NCBI GenBank assembly: GCA_007026445.1
Contig: VDMD01000058.1
Span: 99,522 to 163,521 of the forward strand
Direction: 5' to 3'
DNA length: 64,000 bases
Origin: Schizophyllum amplum
Taxonomy: Eukaryota > Basidiomycota > Agaricomycetes > Agaricales > Schizophyllaceae
A program made the translations under genes and the position numbers. A model generated the notes under the pieces. It had not been told where the DNA came from. It searched no databases and saw only the letters and a list, made by a program, of their open reading frames with translations. Positions 1 through 10,182 of this stretch are shown here, piece after piece; position 1 is the first letter of the stretch, and each line of letters starts with the position of its first letter.

Positions 1-445
1 GGAATGGTATGCGAACAACTGGCGCTCGAACTCGAGGAGGGCTTCAGTGATGGCTTCGGATTGGGCGACCATACGAGCCAGTGTCTCCATATAGTTGTCA
101 TAATGTGGACGCATCTGGAGGAGGCTCGTTCGCCAGTCGTCGAACCGAATAGCACGATCGAGTGCGAAAAATAGACGCCCTAACTCGGCGTGTATAGACG
201 CTGCATCCGTGACATGGTCGCAGACAGCGGAGACGGCAGATTGAAGAGCAGCGCGTACATCTTCATTGTACCCCGCACGAGAAATGATGACGGTAATTCT
301 CCGGAATTCTAGCATAACAGCGTACATATCGCTGTCCATCTGCTGGACGAGGTCTACGACCGGAAGAATGCCCTGCGTCTGTAAGCATGGTGAGTACCAG
401 CAAGAAACAAAGGCAGACCTTCAGGTCATAGTTCATTGTGGTCAT
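1..445 (-). CDS. F1 family orphan gene, 5' part (runs off window)
   Basis: The predicted start is the ATG at 445, giving a nine-residue first exon (MTTMNYDLK, 445-419). A 46-bp GT-AG intron (418-373) follows in phase 0, and an open exon continues past the window edge. Exon 2 begins GILPVVDLVQQMDSD and is strongly helical with no stop. I assign it to the F1 family because the architecture matches the genes at 8876 and 59927: a tiny exon 1, a phase-0 intron, then a [LFM]-P start to exon 2, and further on a helix pair of the form ALDRAIRFDD...HYDNYMETLARM...QLFAYH that lines up with AIRRAILDN...QYDIFDQALDELL...QLSYPP of the 8876 gene. Reading through the intron would instead give a signal-peptide-like start, but then exon 2 would be out of frame. 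Function is unknown. The membership is my inference from a by-eye alignment. Confidence 0.6.
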
Positions 446-721
446 TGTCGTTGATGGAGATAAGTAGAGAAGATGGGGTCGGCGCTTATATGTGCAGATG
501 ACTGTTGTTTGGGAATGCTCTGATCAGGCGTCTGACCAGTGCCAACACCCACTATTGATCTAGTCCCGCGCCTAAGCACTCGTCTGACTCCCTATGAATC
601 ATAGATCGATGCCCAGAAAATATTCAACTCATCGAGAAGACAGTTCACGGGTTCAAGACTGAATACGCTCACGACGGTATAAGTACATACATTTGCGATA
701 ATATTCACGACGGTCATCCTA

Positions 722-2311
722 TCAGTCGTTGTAGGTCTTAGGACCGTTGCCGGTGTCTTTCGCCTGGTTGTCGGCCAGATTCAGAGCAACCAAACGGTCT
801 TGCGCCTGCCGCCCAGTCTGCGCCTCGAAGTCGGCGACAGATATCGGACGCTCGCCATGTGGGGTCGCGCGAAGTGCGTGGCGAGTCTGCGGCCAAAAGT
901 CAAAGGTCGCGGTGTGGTTGACGACCTTTTTTTTTTGTCAGATGAGGTCGCCCGAGCATCGCTGTACAAAACTCACCCTGTTGTCCCAGATCGCGACGGA
1001 GTTCGGCTTCCAGTGGAAGCGTGCCTGGAAGTCCGGGTTCTCGGCGAACTGGTGGAAGAGGAACTGAAGGATCGCGGTCGACTCGGCCTTGGGTACGCCG
1101 ATGATGCGGCGGGTGAAGCCTGCGAAGAACATCAGCTTCGAGTCCGCACTGTATAGTGTACACATGACTTACCGTGGTTCACGTAGACAGACTTCCATCC
1201 GGTGACCGGGTGTACGCGCACGACGGGGTGGATCGACTCGATCGGCTCGCGGCGAACGGTGAGCCCCGCAGCGCGAGAGCCTTCCGCTTGGGCGACGGCA
1301 CTATGCAGCGCCGTGAGACCCTCCAGATACTTCTGGAATCCTGGACTCAGCGACGAGTAGACAGCATATCTATGCACTGGGTTAGTCAAAGAAACTCGAG
1401 GCAAGTATAGCATGGATGAGAGGTCGGTACTCACCCAGAGCTCCAAAGCGTGTCCCCTCCGAATTCGGGGCCAGTTAGGACCTTGAGCGAGGTTGTACTG
1501 GGAGGCTGGAGCTCGTACGAGACGTCTGTGTGCCAAAGCTCCAGCTTCGAGAACGCCTGAGGATCAGGCTTGCGCGCGTGGTCATTGTACACAACTACAT
1601 GGCGCGTGTCGTTAAGTCGATGGCCCGAGGTGGTAGTAACTTTACGCACCGTGCACCTCCTCCAGGCCATTGCGAGGAATAGGTGTCGTCGCGTGCTTGT
1701 GCAGCCTGCCGAAGTGCCGCGCGAGGTCGAGTTGACCGTGAATATCGATCTCCTGATCGCGGAAGACTGTCGATGTAGGTTGTGAGTAAGAAGAACCGCC
1801 ATCATGATAGAGTACTTACATACGACCCCGCGTTCCGCGACGAGCAACGCGCTGGCGTAAATTTGAGAACTGCAAGGTTCAAATGATAAATAGAGGGAGA
1901 CGACGTACAGCTCATCCTTCTGCGCTTCGCTCAACTGGCGTAGATCCACACCCTTGAGGATGGTACCGATCGCCGGCGTGAGGTGTTTGATCTTTGTGGC
2001 CGCGCTGAGCAGGTTCTTCTTGGATGGATCGGCTCGAAGGCCGCGATCGGTCACCGGGAATTCCTCCAGTGGCGCCCAGTGAACGTCAGGGAATTTGGGC
2101 TAAAGGAAGGTCAGGCATGCGCGATGATGCAGAGCAGGAGAAGACACACCTTGTACTGTGCATAAGGATAGTTATCATCCTTATCATCCGCCGAGCTGTC
2201 GGGAGAGTAGAAGGGGTTGATGAGGACCCGCGCCTCCGCCTTACGCTGCGCAATGCCATTGGCGGTCCCATTGGAGGATGTCGAGGAGTCTGTTGTCGCG
2301 ACGGGGGCCAT
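722..2311 (-). CDS. TauD/TfdA-type Fe(II)/2-oxoglutarate dioxygenase
   Basis: Encodes a taurine-dioxygenase-like 2-oxoglutarate-dependent oxygenase, expected in fungi to oxidise sulfonates or related small acids. The start at 2311 (MAPVATTDSSTSS) has a good CACCATGG context. Exon 1 ends at 2150 and a GT-AG intron runs 2149-2100. Exon 2 carries DVHWAPLEEFPVTDRG and the LTPAIGTILKGVDLRQL segment. Later exons carry the double-stranded beta-helix core, with iron ligands visible in LWHTDVSYELQPPSTT (His and Asp of HxD). The C-terminal half has TGWKSVYVNHG and AIWDNRVSF, then after an intron the distal His in VNHTATFDFWPQTRHALRATP, with an Arg that fits 2-oxoglutarate binding. It ends QAKDTGNGPKTYND at the stop at 722-724. 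At least five introns are needed. The fold and family are clear; the substrate is not. Neighbours do not suggest a pathway. Confidence 0.88.
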
Positions 2312-3390
2312 GGTGAGTCGCTGAGGACGAGCAGCAGATTATACGAATGGGTAAGGTGCGCGTCGCTCGTTACCTCGAGTATGGTCGGCGCGGTCACTGT
2401 ATAAGCGATTGGCGCTCCAACAGACACGCAATCAGCACTCGCGCGCCTGGAGGTTCTGATTGCGCAAGCTGTCACGGCAATGGTGCTCATGCCGGGGTGG
2501 CCTTTGATGCTGTTCTCTTGCCATGTGAATGGTCCCTTCTTTTCCCTCAGCCGCTCACTATAGAACACCGGGAGCATAGAAGAGATGTTGACGGCAGTCT
2601 GCCCCTCAGTCTAGATGGCAAGCGCTGTGCAGACGCAAGACCCGGACCGGGGCTTGATAACGTCAGTTCCTGGGCCGACGAAAGGTGGACCGCTCACAAT
2701 TGACTATTTATCTGACTCCAGAAATACGCCTTGTCAGCTGCTGAGTACGCGACAGAACGCGCCATGATGACGACAAGGAGCCGCAGTCATTGTTTCCATA
2801 AGGGAACTTGAGAACTGGATATGCATGAAGCAGTCGAAGCACAGAATGGTGCAATCCCGACCATGACTATAGTCATCTCCGAAGAATGGCAATGGTTCGG
2901 GACAAGTTGAAGAATCGGGGTTCGCCGATTCGGAGATTGAATCGGCCCGAGTTTCCGTGCCGTACTGCTACCTTCGGTTGTTGCCGCAAGTGGACCCACA
3001 AGAGCGTGGGCCTACTCAAGGTCTACTAGTATTGAGATTCAACCATCGCCGTTGATCGCGCATTTTACACAGGAACGTAGAAATGGGTAGGATACAAGAT
3101 ATTGATACCCAGCAGGTACTCAATGCCGGCTCGGGGCGCAACCAGAGATCCCACCGACGATGCGCAAGACTCCTTTGGACACGAGCTGCGCTGTAGCCGG
3201 CTGCTGTCGATAATGTGGCGTAGATTTGGTGTCAACGTGTTGGGAATGTTGGGCGTACGAGGGCTTGTACTCATTCGCTGCGATTTGACTGGAAGCCCAT
3301 GATCTTCCATTTTCGCCGCGGACAGACCGCCGCAGCGGTTGGTAGTATGTCGGTGCCATCGAAGGGCTCGTACGAAGCTTGTAGTTCCTA
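2312..3390. other. Intergenic region without a convincing gene
   Basis: This stretch separates the dioxygenase start from the 3' end of the helicase gene. Short open frames on both strands lack recognisable domains, conserved splice patterns or credible starts. The part nearest 2312 is presumably the dioxygenase promoter. I see no RNA gene, repeat or transposon end. Confidence 0.4.
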
Positions 3391-6300
3391 TCAGTAAATC
3401 GAGGGTACCCGCGCAGTGCCAGACTGCCCGCACCTGTCTATCATCATGTCGCTGCCCGCTCGGGAAAGGGTCGAAGCTTCTGGTCTTCTCAGGTTGAAGA
3501 GCAAACTGGAATCAAAGCTCGTAAACAGTGCACGCGGCATAAATGGAGGTCTACTCACGTTGGCCCATGCTTTGACCGCAGGCGTCGAGGATTGCCTCGT
3601 AATCTTGACCGTCGTACTGCGCGCTAGCTCTGGGAACGCCGCGGGCCCGACTGAAGTCGTCACGGTCGTAGTCCCATCCGCGTCAGAGTATGCGAAATTT
3701 TCCGAGTATACATTCGCGGTTGTTCCACGAGCAGCGTATCCATTTCCCCGGCGCTTGGAAAATCCGGGGAGCTCCGCCGTCCCATTCGCCACGTCGCGCC
3801 AGGAAACCCAACACCTAGATCGCATATGCCGCTCGAGACGGGCGAGGAGGATGTTTTTGCCGGCTCCCTGGACAAATGCTCTGTCGGTGACGATGACCAT
3901 CCCGCGACGACATCGCGTGAGCAGCACGTTCATTCTAGGTTCAGACCTCAGGAAGCCCGGCGTCTCTGTGCGGACGACAGACACGATCACGTAGTCGGCT
4001 TCGTTGCCTGCGAACAAATACGGAATAGTATGAGATTCGGCAAAGGATTATGGATCACATGGGCGTACCTTGGAAGCTGTCTACGTTAAAAACGCGGTCA
4101 GAGGGCAGTCCGACTGACTCAAGGTCGCGCGAGATCTCCGCTCGTTGGGCATCGTACGGAGTGATGACACAGAAGTTCTTTTCCGCTCGATGATACTGCT
4201 CAACCAAGTTCCGTATGACCTGTACTTCGTCCCTATTCTGTTTGCTAAATCAGCCTTTGTAGGGCTCACGTATGGACGACGTACGATCTGGCTGCGTCCT
4301 TGGAGTTCCTCCCCACCGCCGTGCCCGCGCCGTGCGTCGACGAATACGATGCACGAAGGATCAGTGATCTGATGTGCTGACATGAGTCTCCCGCCATATA
4401 CTGTGTCAGATATGAAATCTCCCAACGGGACTGGCATGCGATCTGAGGAGTGCGGTCAGCAGTCTCTCTGCATAATGTACAAGTTCCATATTGCCGCCTA
4501 CATTGAGTATTCAAGAAGTGGGAATAGCGCGTAAGATGCGACAAGTCATAAATGGACTCTATCGTTCTTGCGTTGTCCTTGCCATATGGCGGTACTGCGT
4601 GCATAGTCAGGGCCGTCGTACGACGGTACGTAATGGCTTACACTGCTTGGGATCGCCGAAGAAACAGATCTTTCGAAGCTTCTTGAACTTCGCGCAGAGC
4701 GGCTATTTACAGAGTTAGTTACGTCCTCACGACAGGTGAAGAATTCACTTACCATGTAGTCAAAGACGTTGATCTGCGAGGCCTCGTCGATGACGAGCCG
4801 CTCGACGGGCATCACGTCGTTATACATCCTGAGCTGCTCCAGCTTGGGGTTCGACAGCATGCTGACCGTCGATAAGATAACGCGCGCATCCCCGATGAAG
4901 CGCGCGAGAGACCCAGTATCCGGCGGGAACTCGTCCGAGCGGATGAGCTTTTGCTCAATAGCCGTATATAAGGATTCATGCCTGGGAAGAAACGGTCGTG
5001 AATGCGTAAAGGAATTATGAAACGTCGCTGAAATCGGCAACTGACCATTCGACGTAGAAGTCTTGCGAGACGATGAGGCGGAAGTCGACGCCTCGCCGTG
5101 CAATGCTCTCCGCAATGTTCTTGACCGCGACGTTAGAATGCGCGACGGCCCAGGTCGCGCGTCCATGCTTGGCCCACACTTCCACAGCAGCCGAGATCGT
5201 CTTAGTCTTCCCCGTCCCTGGTGGTCCTGAAATATATTGAGCAACGCTGATTGGCGTTCACCGATGCTACGCACCGTGAACAATAATGCATGGTCTCGGC
5301 GAGTGGACCATCGAGCCCACGACCTCGCTCTGCGACGGGTTCAACCCGTAGATTGACCTACGCTGGACAGACTCGTGGATCTCCCCTTGAAGTTCCTCGG
5401 CAACGGGGAACCACAAATGCCGAATGAAGGCGTAACTCTGAAGACCTGGTTTTCGTCCGCAACAGACGTCGAGGATGAACTCATCCCGAGCGCGCTCGGC
5501 ATTGGTCCGTGACGGTGCACCAACAACGGTGACTGAAGATATGGCTTGGCCACGGACGCCGCGTTTGAGCTTGATCTCAGAGCGACGTCCGTGAGCGCCG
5601 GTTGCGCGACCCACGGTGGACTCCTGGTTCGTGTAGTTGATGATGACACGGGTCTGAAAGTGCGTGTTGGAGGAAAGAGCCTTATCAAAGTGATAGTACG
5701 CACCTGCCGACTGGCACGAACACGGGTCTTATACCTTGCATTCATGAGCAGGAGCTTGCCTTCTTTTGTTATTTCGTGGGAGGTGAACTCGCTCTGGACT
5801 TCATGAGGCGCAGCTCGGCGCAAAATCCATTCCTCGCGAATGAGCTTAGCGAGCAAGGCTTGTTCCTGCAGGCATTCAGTAACATAGAATCTCAAGAGAG
5901 TAACGACGTACCCCGCGTATTATGTAGGCTGTATTGACCACCCAAGATGACGTTGCCACGGCAGACTTGCAATTGACGCCGACGCTGTCGGAAACCGTCA
6001 GCGAAATTCGTAGAGTGAAGGAAAGAACAACAAGAGACCATACATTGCGGATATCCATGCTCGCAGAGACGTCGCCGTGGCGGAGATGTTGTTCGGTGCC
6101 CAGAGATTGTCGAGGTTGAAGGACTGAACCTTCGTAGAGGACATGCGGCGCTTGATGATTTCCGAAGGCGCCATCTTCGCGTCGCCCAACGTGCTCCTCA
6201 GTTCGACGCCCTTGACCGCTATCTGCGTCCTATCGGATATACAAAGCGAGATAGGCGCCAATTCGAAGGCAACGAGGGAGATGTCTGGGTAATGACCGCA

Positions 6301-6552
6301 GAGGATGGCGGATAAGGCGGTGTCAGGTATGCCGCGTCGCTGGCTGGGGGCCGAGATGCGGTAGACTCTGGATGTCGTGGCGAGCACGACCTCGTGAAGC
6401 TCTCCATCCTCGTCACGTTCGACATCCACCCCCACGATGCTCGGCTTTTGCTGTAAAATGTCCCGCGCTGCAATATGTGAATGCGCCCATGCATATGAGA
6501 ACACGGCGATGTCGCTCGGGGGAAGTAGCACGCTTTGGTGTAGCTTGGCCAT
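3391..6552 (-). CDS. SF1 RNA/DNA helicase of the Upf1/Sen1/SMUBP2 type
   Basis: An ATP-dependent superfamily-1B helicase. The start at 6552 (MAKLHQSVLLPPSD) lies in a CCACCATGG context, better than the upstream Met at 6576. The N-terminal about 190 residues are a beta-rich accessory region. The motor motifs, read across several introns, are Walker A GPPGTGKTKTIS near 5230 (an intron of about 46 bp splits the motif after the first Gly), motif II VIDEASQINVFDYM near 4770, motif III ICFFGDPKQ near 4650, the Upf1-type motif IV FLNTQYRMPVPLGDF across an intron near 4450-4510, and ADYVIVSVVRTETPGFLRSEPRMNVLLTRCRRGMVIVTD near 3850-4010 (motifs V-VI). A Gly/Ser-poor tail follows. The exact C-terminus is uncertain because a GTGAGT-type donor lies near 3560, so the stop at 3391 may not be used. 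The DEAS variant of the DEAD motif is usual for this family. A role in RNA surveillance or DNA repair cannot be decided. Confidence 0.88.
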
Positions 6553-7035
6553 GGTGGGAGAAGGGAGAAAGAACAAAGAATTGCAGCGCCTCGCCTTCGC
6601 CGCCCGGCCGTGCGGTCATAGGCGCCAGCAATAAGCGCCGCGAGACGGAGATGAACGAGGGATCTCTGTGAGAATCCTAGTATCCCAATAGCTTATCCGA
6701 CGCTAGTGACCATCGGACGCGGCTGTCTCGGTCAGATGAGATTCTGAAAAGCATCGAGACAAATATCGCTCACTGTATGGTTGCTAGCGCTGTACTGTAT
6801 CGTTCAAAACCGTGGGTGCATAACGGGTGAGCTTCGATCTGGAACCAACATACTTACCTGAATCCGTTGCTCATGTAGTCGTACTGGTTCATACCTGCGT
6901 GCGTAAGAGTGATGCGAAGATGCATAGACCACGCATAGTCGACATGATAATACACATCAGAGCGGCTCAGTACGGATAGTGAGATCAGTGCGAACGGTGC
7001 GCGAAGTAGCCAGGCCACTCTGTCTACTGCGCATT
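6553..7035. other. Intergenic region (helicase promoter side)
   Basis: This lies between the helicase start and the stop of the F-box gene. Only short unsupported open frames are present. No repeat or RNA gene is seen. Confidence 0.4.
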
Positions 7036-8535
7036 TCAATGCATGCCCAGATCGTCCAAGTCCAAGTCGGAGTCCGAGTCATGGTCCGAATCGTCGGAGT
7101 CATCCTCATCGTCGTCGTCTTCGTCGTCCTCGTCGTCTTCGTCGTCCTCGTCGTCGTCCTCGTCCTCGTCTTCGTCTGAGTCGTCTTCGTCCGAATCGTC
7201 CTCTTCCGACTCGTCCTCCTCTTTGAGGTCGTCGTCGTACATGAAGATACCCCTGTCGCGCGGGACGTGCTCACGCACAACAAAGGTATCCAGCAGCTCG
7301 CGTAATTCATCGCGTACCGCCTGCTCCAGCGTGCAATCCTGAAGGTATTCGAGTACGACATGCCGCAGCGCGGTGTTGCGCACGCGATAGCGAATGATCT
7401 GCGCTGGACCTTGGGGATCAACGCAGTGCTGTAAGCCACCGCTGATCTCCAGATGTGCGAGGCGCGGGAGCGGACATTCTGACGCCGGAGATGATTCTGT
7501 GCCCCGTCCGATGGCAGCGACAAGCACGTCGAGGTACGAGAGAGGCTCCTCCTCCATCTCGCACCATGTCAGCCGTTCGAGCGCAGGCAAGGACTTGAAG
7601 AGTCGGCACAGGGCGCTCGGGGTGATCTGCACGTTACGCAGTGCGAGGGAGGTGAGAGCGGTATGCGAGCGGTCGAGGCAGGCGACAAGTGCATCTGTGC
7701 TCTGGCTGGACCAGGTCCACGGCGTATAGTTCCATGGCCCTCCGATGTCTAAGCTTGTCAGCCTAGGAGCTGTGACGCGGTCGAGGATGCGGGAAAGCAG
7801 ACCACGCGTGTTGCTCTCCGCGGTGACAAACTCCACGCTTTGCAGGGATGGGCATTTGGCGTCCACGTTAGGTCGTTGCGTACTGGTCACGAAGATGTCA
7901 GTCGCCTTGAAAAAGGTTGCATTCGTGCACCAGGCGAGCGCTGAGACGATGTCGTTTGGCTCGATCTCGTCACCGGAGAGCGTAATTGAAGTCAGCTGAC
8001 GCCAGGGGAGGTCCATCGTCTCGTCGAAGAGGCCCTCGTAGGAGCGCAAGGACGGTGCACGGCTGAAGTAAGATGTGCGCTCATTCTGGTCGAGGTGAAG
8101 GTGTTCCAAGGAAGGGAACTCGCAGGGGGCTACACCAGCACGGTGTTCCATTTCGTCGTCGATGTCGCAGATAACGCAGGAGCGCCAACGGTCGCTTTCG
8201 TGCAGCAGCAAGTCCAGCGCAGGGCCATCCTCCCATATAATGTCGACAGTCAAAGGCGCCGGTCTCGATTTTTCGAGATGATATGCTACAGCGCGAGCGG
8301 TATCGTCGGTACGATCAGAAACATCTGAATCGATGCTGTAGCCCAACTGTATAACTGCCCATAGTGACGCGCTGGAGAATGCCGCAGCACGCCAATCTCG
8401 CGAGACCTGAGACAGTCGTAGGACAGGCGAGTTACGGTCATCCAGGGAGAACCCATATGCGTCGCGGACGTGCCCAAAGATTTCGCACAGAACATCTGGG
8501 ACGAGGCGCTCGACAGCATAAAATGCGGTGGCCAT
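7036..8535 (-). CDS. F-box/LRR-like protein with acidic C-terminal tail
   Basis: A single-exon gene of about 499 residues. I chose the Met at 8535 (MATAFYAVERLVPDVL) over the upstream Met at 8598 because of its ATCAATGG context and because the F-box starts directly after it. The F-box is ERLVPDVLCEIFGHVRDAYG...RLSQVSRDWRAAAFSSASLWAVIQLG (residues about 8-75), expected to bind Skp1. Irregular leucine-rich repeats follow (for example LEHLHLDQN, LTSITLSGDEIEPNDIVSAL, LTSLALRNVQITPSALCRLFKSLPALERLTW). The last about 60 residues are almost pure Asp/Glu with Ser. Such F-box genes form very large families in agaricomycetes, usually as substrate receptors of SCF ubiquitin ligases. The target is unknown. 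The acidic tail comes from a trinucleotide-rich tract (separate entry). Confidence 0.85.
   Translation of the reverse strand: MATAFYAVERLVPDVLCEIFGHVRDAYGFSLDDRNSPVLRLSQVSRDWRAAAFSSASLWAVIQLGYSIDSDVSDRTDDTARAVAYHLEKSRPAPLTVDIIWEDGPALDLLLHESDRWRSCVICDIDDEMEHRAGVAPCEFPSLEHLHLDQNERTSYFSRAPSLRSYEGLFDETMDLPWRQLTSITLSGDEIEPNDIVSALAWCTNATFFKATDIFVTSTQRPNVDAKCPSLQSVEFVTAESNTRGLLSRILDRVTAPRLTSLDIGGPWNYTPWTWSSQSTDALVACLDRSHTALTSLALRNVQITPSALCRLFKSLPALERLTWCEMEEEPLSYLDVLVAAIGRGTESSPASECPLPRLAHLEISGGLQHCVDPQGPAQIIRYRVRNTALRHVVLEYLQDCTLEQAVRDELRELLDTFVVREHVPRDRGIFMYDDDLKEEDESEEDDSDEDDSDEDEDEDDDEDDEDDEDDEDDDDEDDSDDSDHDSDSDLDLDDLGMH
7043..7235 (-). repeat. Trinucleotide-rich tract coding the Asp/Glu tail
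   Basis: On the coding strand this is an imperfect run of GAC/GAG/GAT codons with a few serine codons. On the plus strand it appears as tcg/tcc/tcatcg repeats. It encodes the acidic tail of the F-box gene. Such tracts change length by slippage. Confidence 0.8.
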
Positions 8536-8875
8536 TGATGACGAGTACCTTCGCGGTGGTAAGTACTCAGTCACGATGCATGAGCAAGCTCGTCGCACTC
8601 ACGATGATTGGCTAATTCATGTAGATTACCGAACGACCATGGAGCAGGCGTGCAAGAAAGAGGCAAAAGGTTGGCAAGAGGCAAGGACAAAATCCAAGTC
8701 GCTCGTGACTAGCTAGTGACTGCGTCACACGTAACCCCGGAAGTCCGAAACTGATCGCACGTTGGCACGTGCTGGACGGCGCTTAACGTTCAACTGCCAT
8801 CTCGAACGCGTGTCTCGTTTCCTTGACACATCTCTTGCATTGCAACACAGGCTGCTGCATCGTCAGACAAGAACC

Positions 8876-9819
8876 ATGGACCCCGAGGTGAGGCTGGCGG
8901 CGCGTAAATTCATGTCGCCTTATTGATGTGGCAACAGACACTCTTCCCTGAGCTTCAGCTATGCAGCGACATGGGTCCCCATGCATATGTCATTTTCAAG
9001 ACCTCCTCCAAGGTCCGACGCCTACTAATCGCTACGAATCCACAAGGCCGCTTGATTGAGCCTGCGCAGGAGGAGTTGCGACACCTCGCCCGTTACGTGG
9101 CGCGCGCCGCCGAGGCTATCACTGCCTTCCACCAAGTCTTTCGTGCCATACGCCGAGCAATACTGGACAATTCCAGCCCAGTCGATGCGGCTATTACCAC
9201 CATATGTGAACAGTACGACATCTTCGATCAGGCTCTGGATGAGCTTCTGGTCCTCAAGGACACTACGATGGGCGCTATCGACGAGCTAGGACGAGTCGTT
9301 GTTCAACAGCTTTCCTATCCACCCATCATCCATTTCGTCATCATGCACATCCTAGGCTCTGACTGGAGCAAGAGGGCGATCGCTTTGGCAACCATTCCGT
9401 CACTACTCGACACAGTACGTTCCCACGTACAGTCGATCGCAGTCCTGGTCATCGACCTGAAGACCTGCTCGACGGTAACGCACGATCGCTTTTCCATCGA
9501 GAAATTGCGCGAGATTAGGGGCCTTTCAGAAGAGACTCGCACGCGGATAGACTGTTTCGTTATGACGGCGTCGGGTGATCTGCCCAAGTGGGCAGACCAC
9601 GTCGAAGGTTTTGCATCCGTTTTGCAAGATCTTGCGGTCCCTTTTTTCCCTGTGAGCACTTCGTTAATTATCCGTAATGGGCTCATTGTTCAAAGATACG
9701 TGACTGATGAGCTCTCATCGTGGAACAACCTGCGGTCATGCAGGTTGTGTATGGAGCAGTGTTCTAGGGGCGACGTGAGCGACGATGGTACACACGAGCG
9801 AGTATGCCACTTCTTGTGA
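8876..9819 (+). CDS. F1 family orphan gene (A-type), near F2 partner
   Basis: Exon 1 is ATG GAC CCC GAG (8876-8887, ACCATGG context). A 50-bp GT-AG intron (8888-8937) in phase 0 leads to exon 2, TLFPELQLCSDMGPHAY. The product of about 300 residues is almost entirely amphipathic helix with no clear membrane span. Segments shared with other F1 members are LFPELQ at the exon junction, QYDIFDQALDELLVL, and YPPIIHFVIMHILGSDW (equivalent to YPSFIHYAIVHFLGAQW at 59.3 kb and APIxxRIVRCLDxDW in the B-type genes). The end is uncertain: the exon stays open to a TGA at 9817-9819, but conservation fades after PKWADHVEGFASVLQDLA (near 9640), where the 59-kb gene also reaches its C-terminus. It is convergent with the F2 gene at 12470-10183. 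No known domain is recognised and function is unknown. Confidence 0.75.
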
Positions 9820-10182
9820 ATATGTATGCGGTTTGCTGCTATCAGCGCCCCGACAAAAATATACCTTGTGTCTGCGACCTCGGACTTGTGCGATCCGGCT
9901 TCGAGGATGAGATCAAACGTAGTACTATACATTACATCAGTATGCTGCAGCCACTGCTCGTCAATCGTCAGTGGAAAGACGTCCGTGGTATGAAGGGTTC
10001 CTCAAGATGCCAGGCCTGCAGAAACATGTGGTACTGGACCCCTAGTGTCGCTTCACATTGAGAGTCCATGGAAGGATTTGTGATTAAGATTATGATCATG
10101 GCATGCTCGTAAATACAAAAGGGACAGAAAACAGATCACAGAGTACCCATGCAGTATCATATTTAGTCGTTGCTATAGAGCA
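9820..10182. other. Convergent intergenic region between F1 and F2 genes
   Basis: A tail-to-tail spacer of 363 bp. It presumably holds both 3' UTRs. No gene, repeat or strong hairpin is seen. Confidence 0.4.

Noticed and set aside
263..445. Secreted 60-residue protein with a signal peptide
   Set aside because: The signal-like part is the read-through first intron. Splicing 418-373 gives a longer conserved frame shared with F1 genes.
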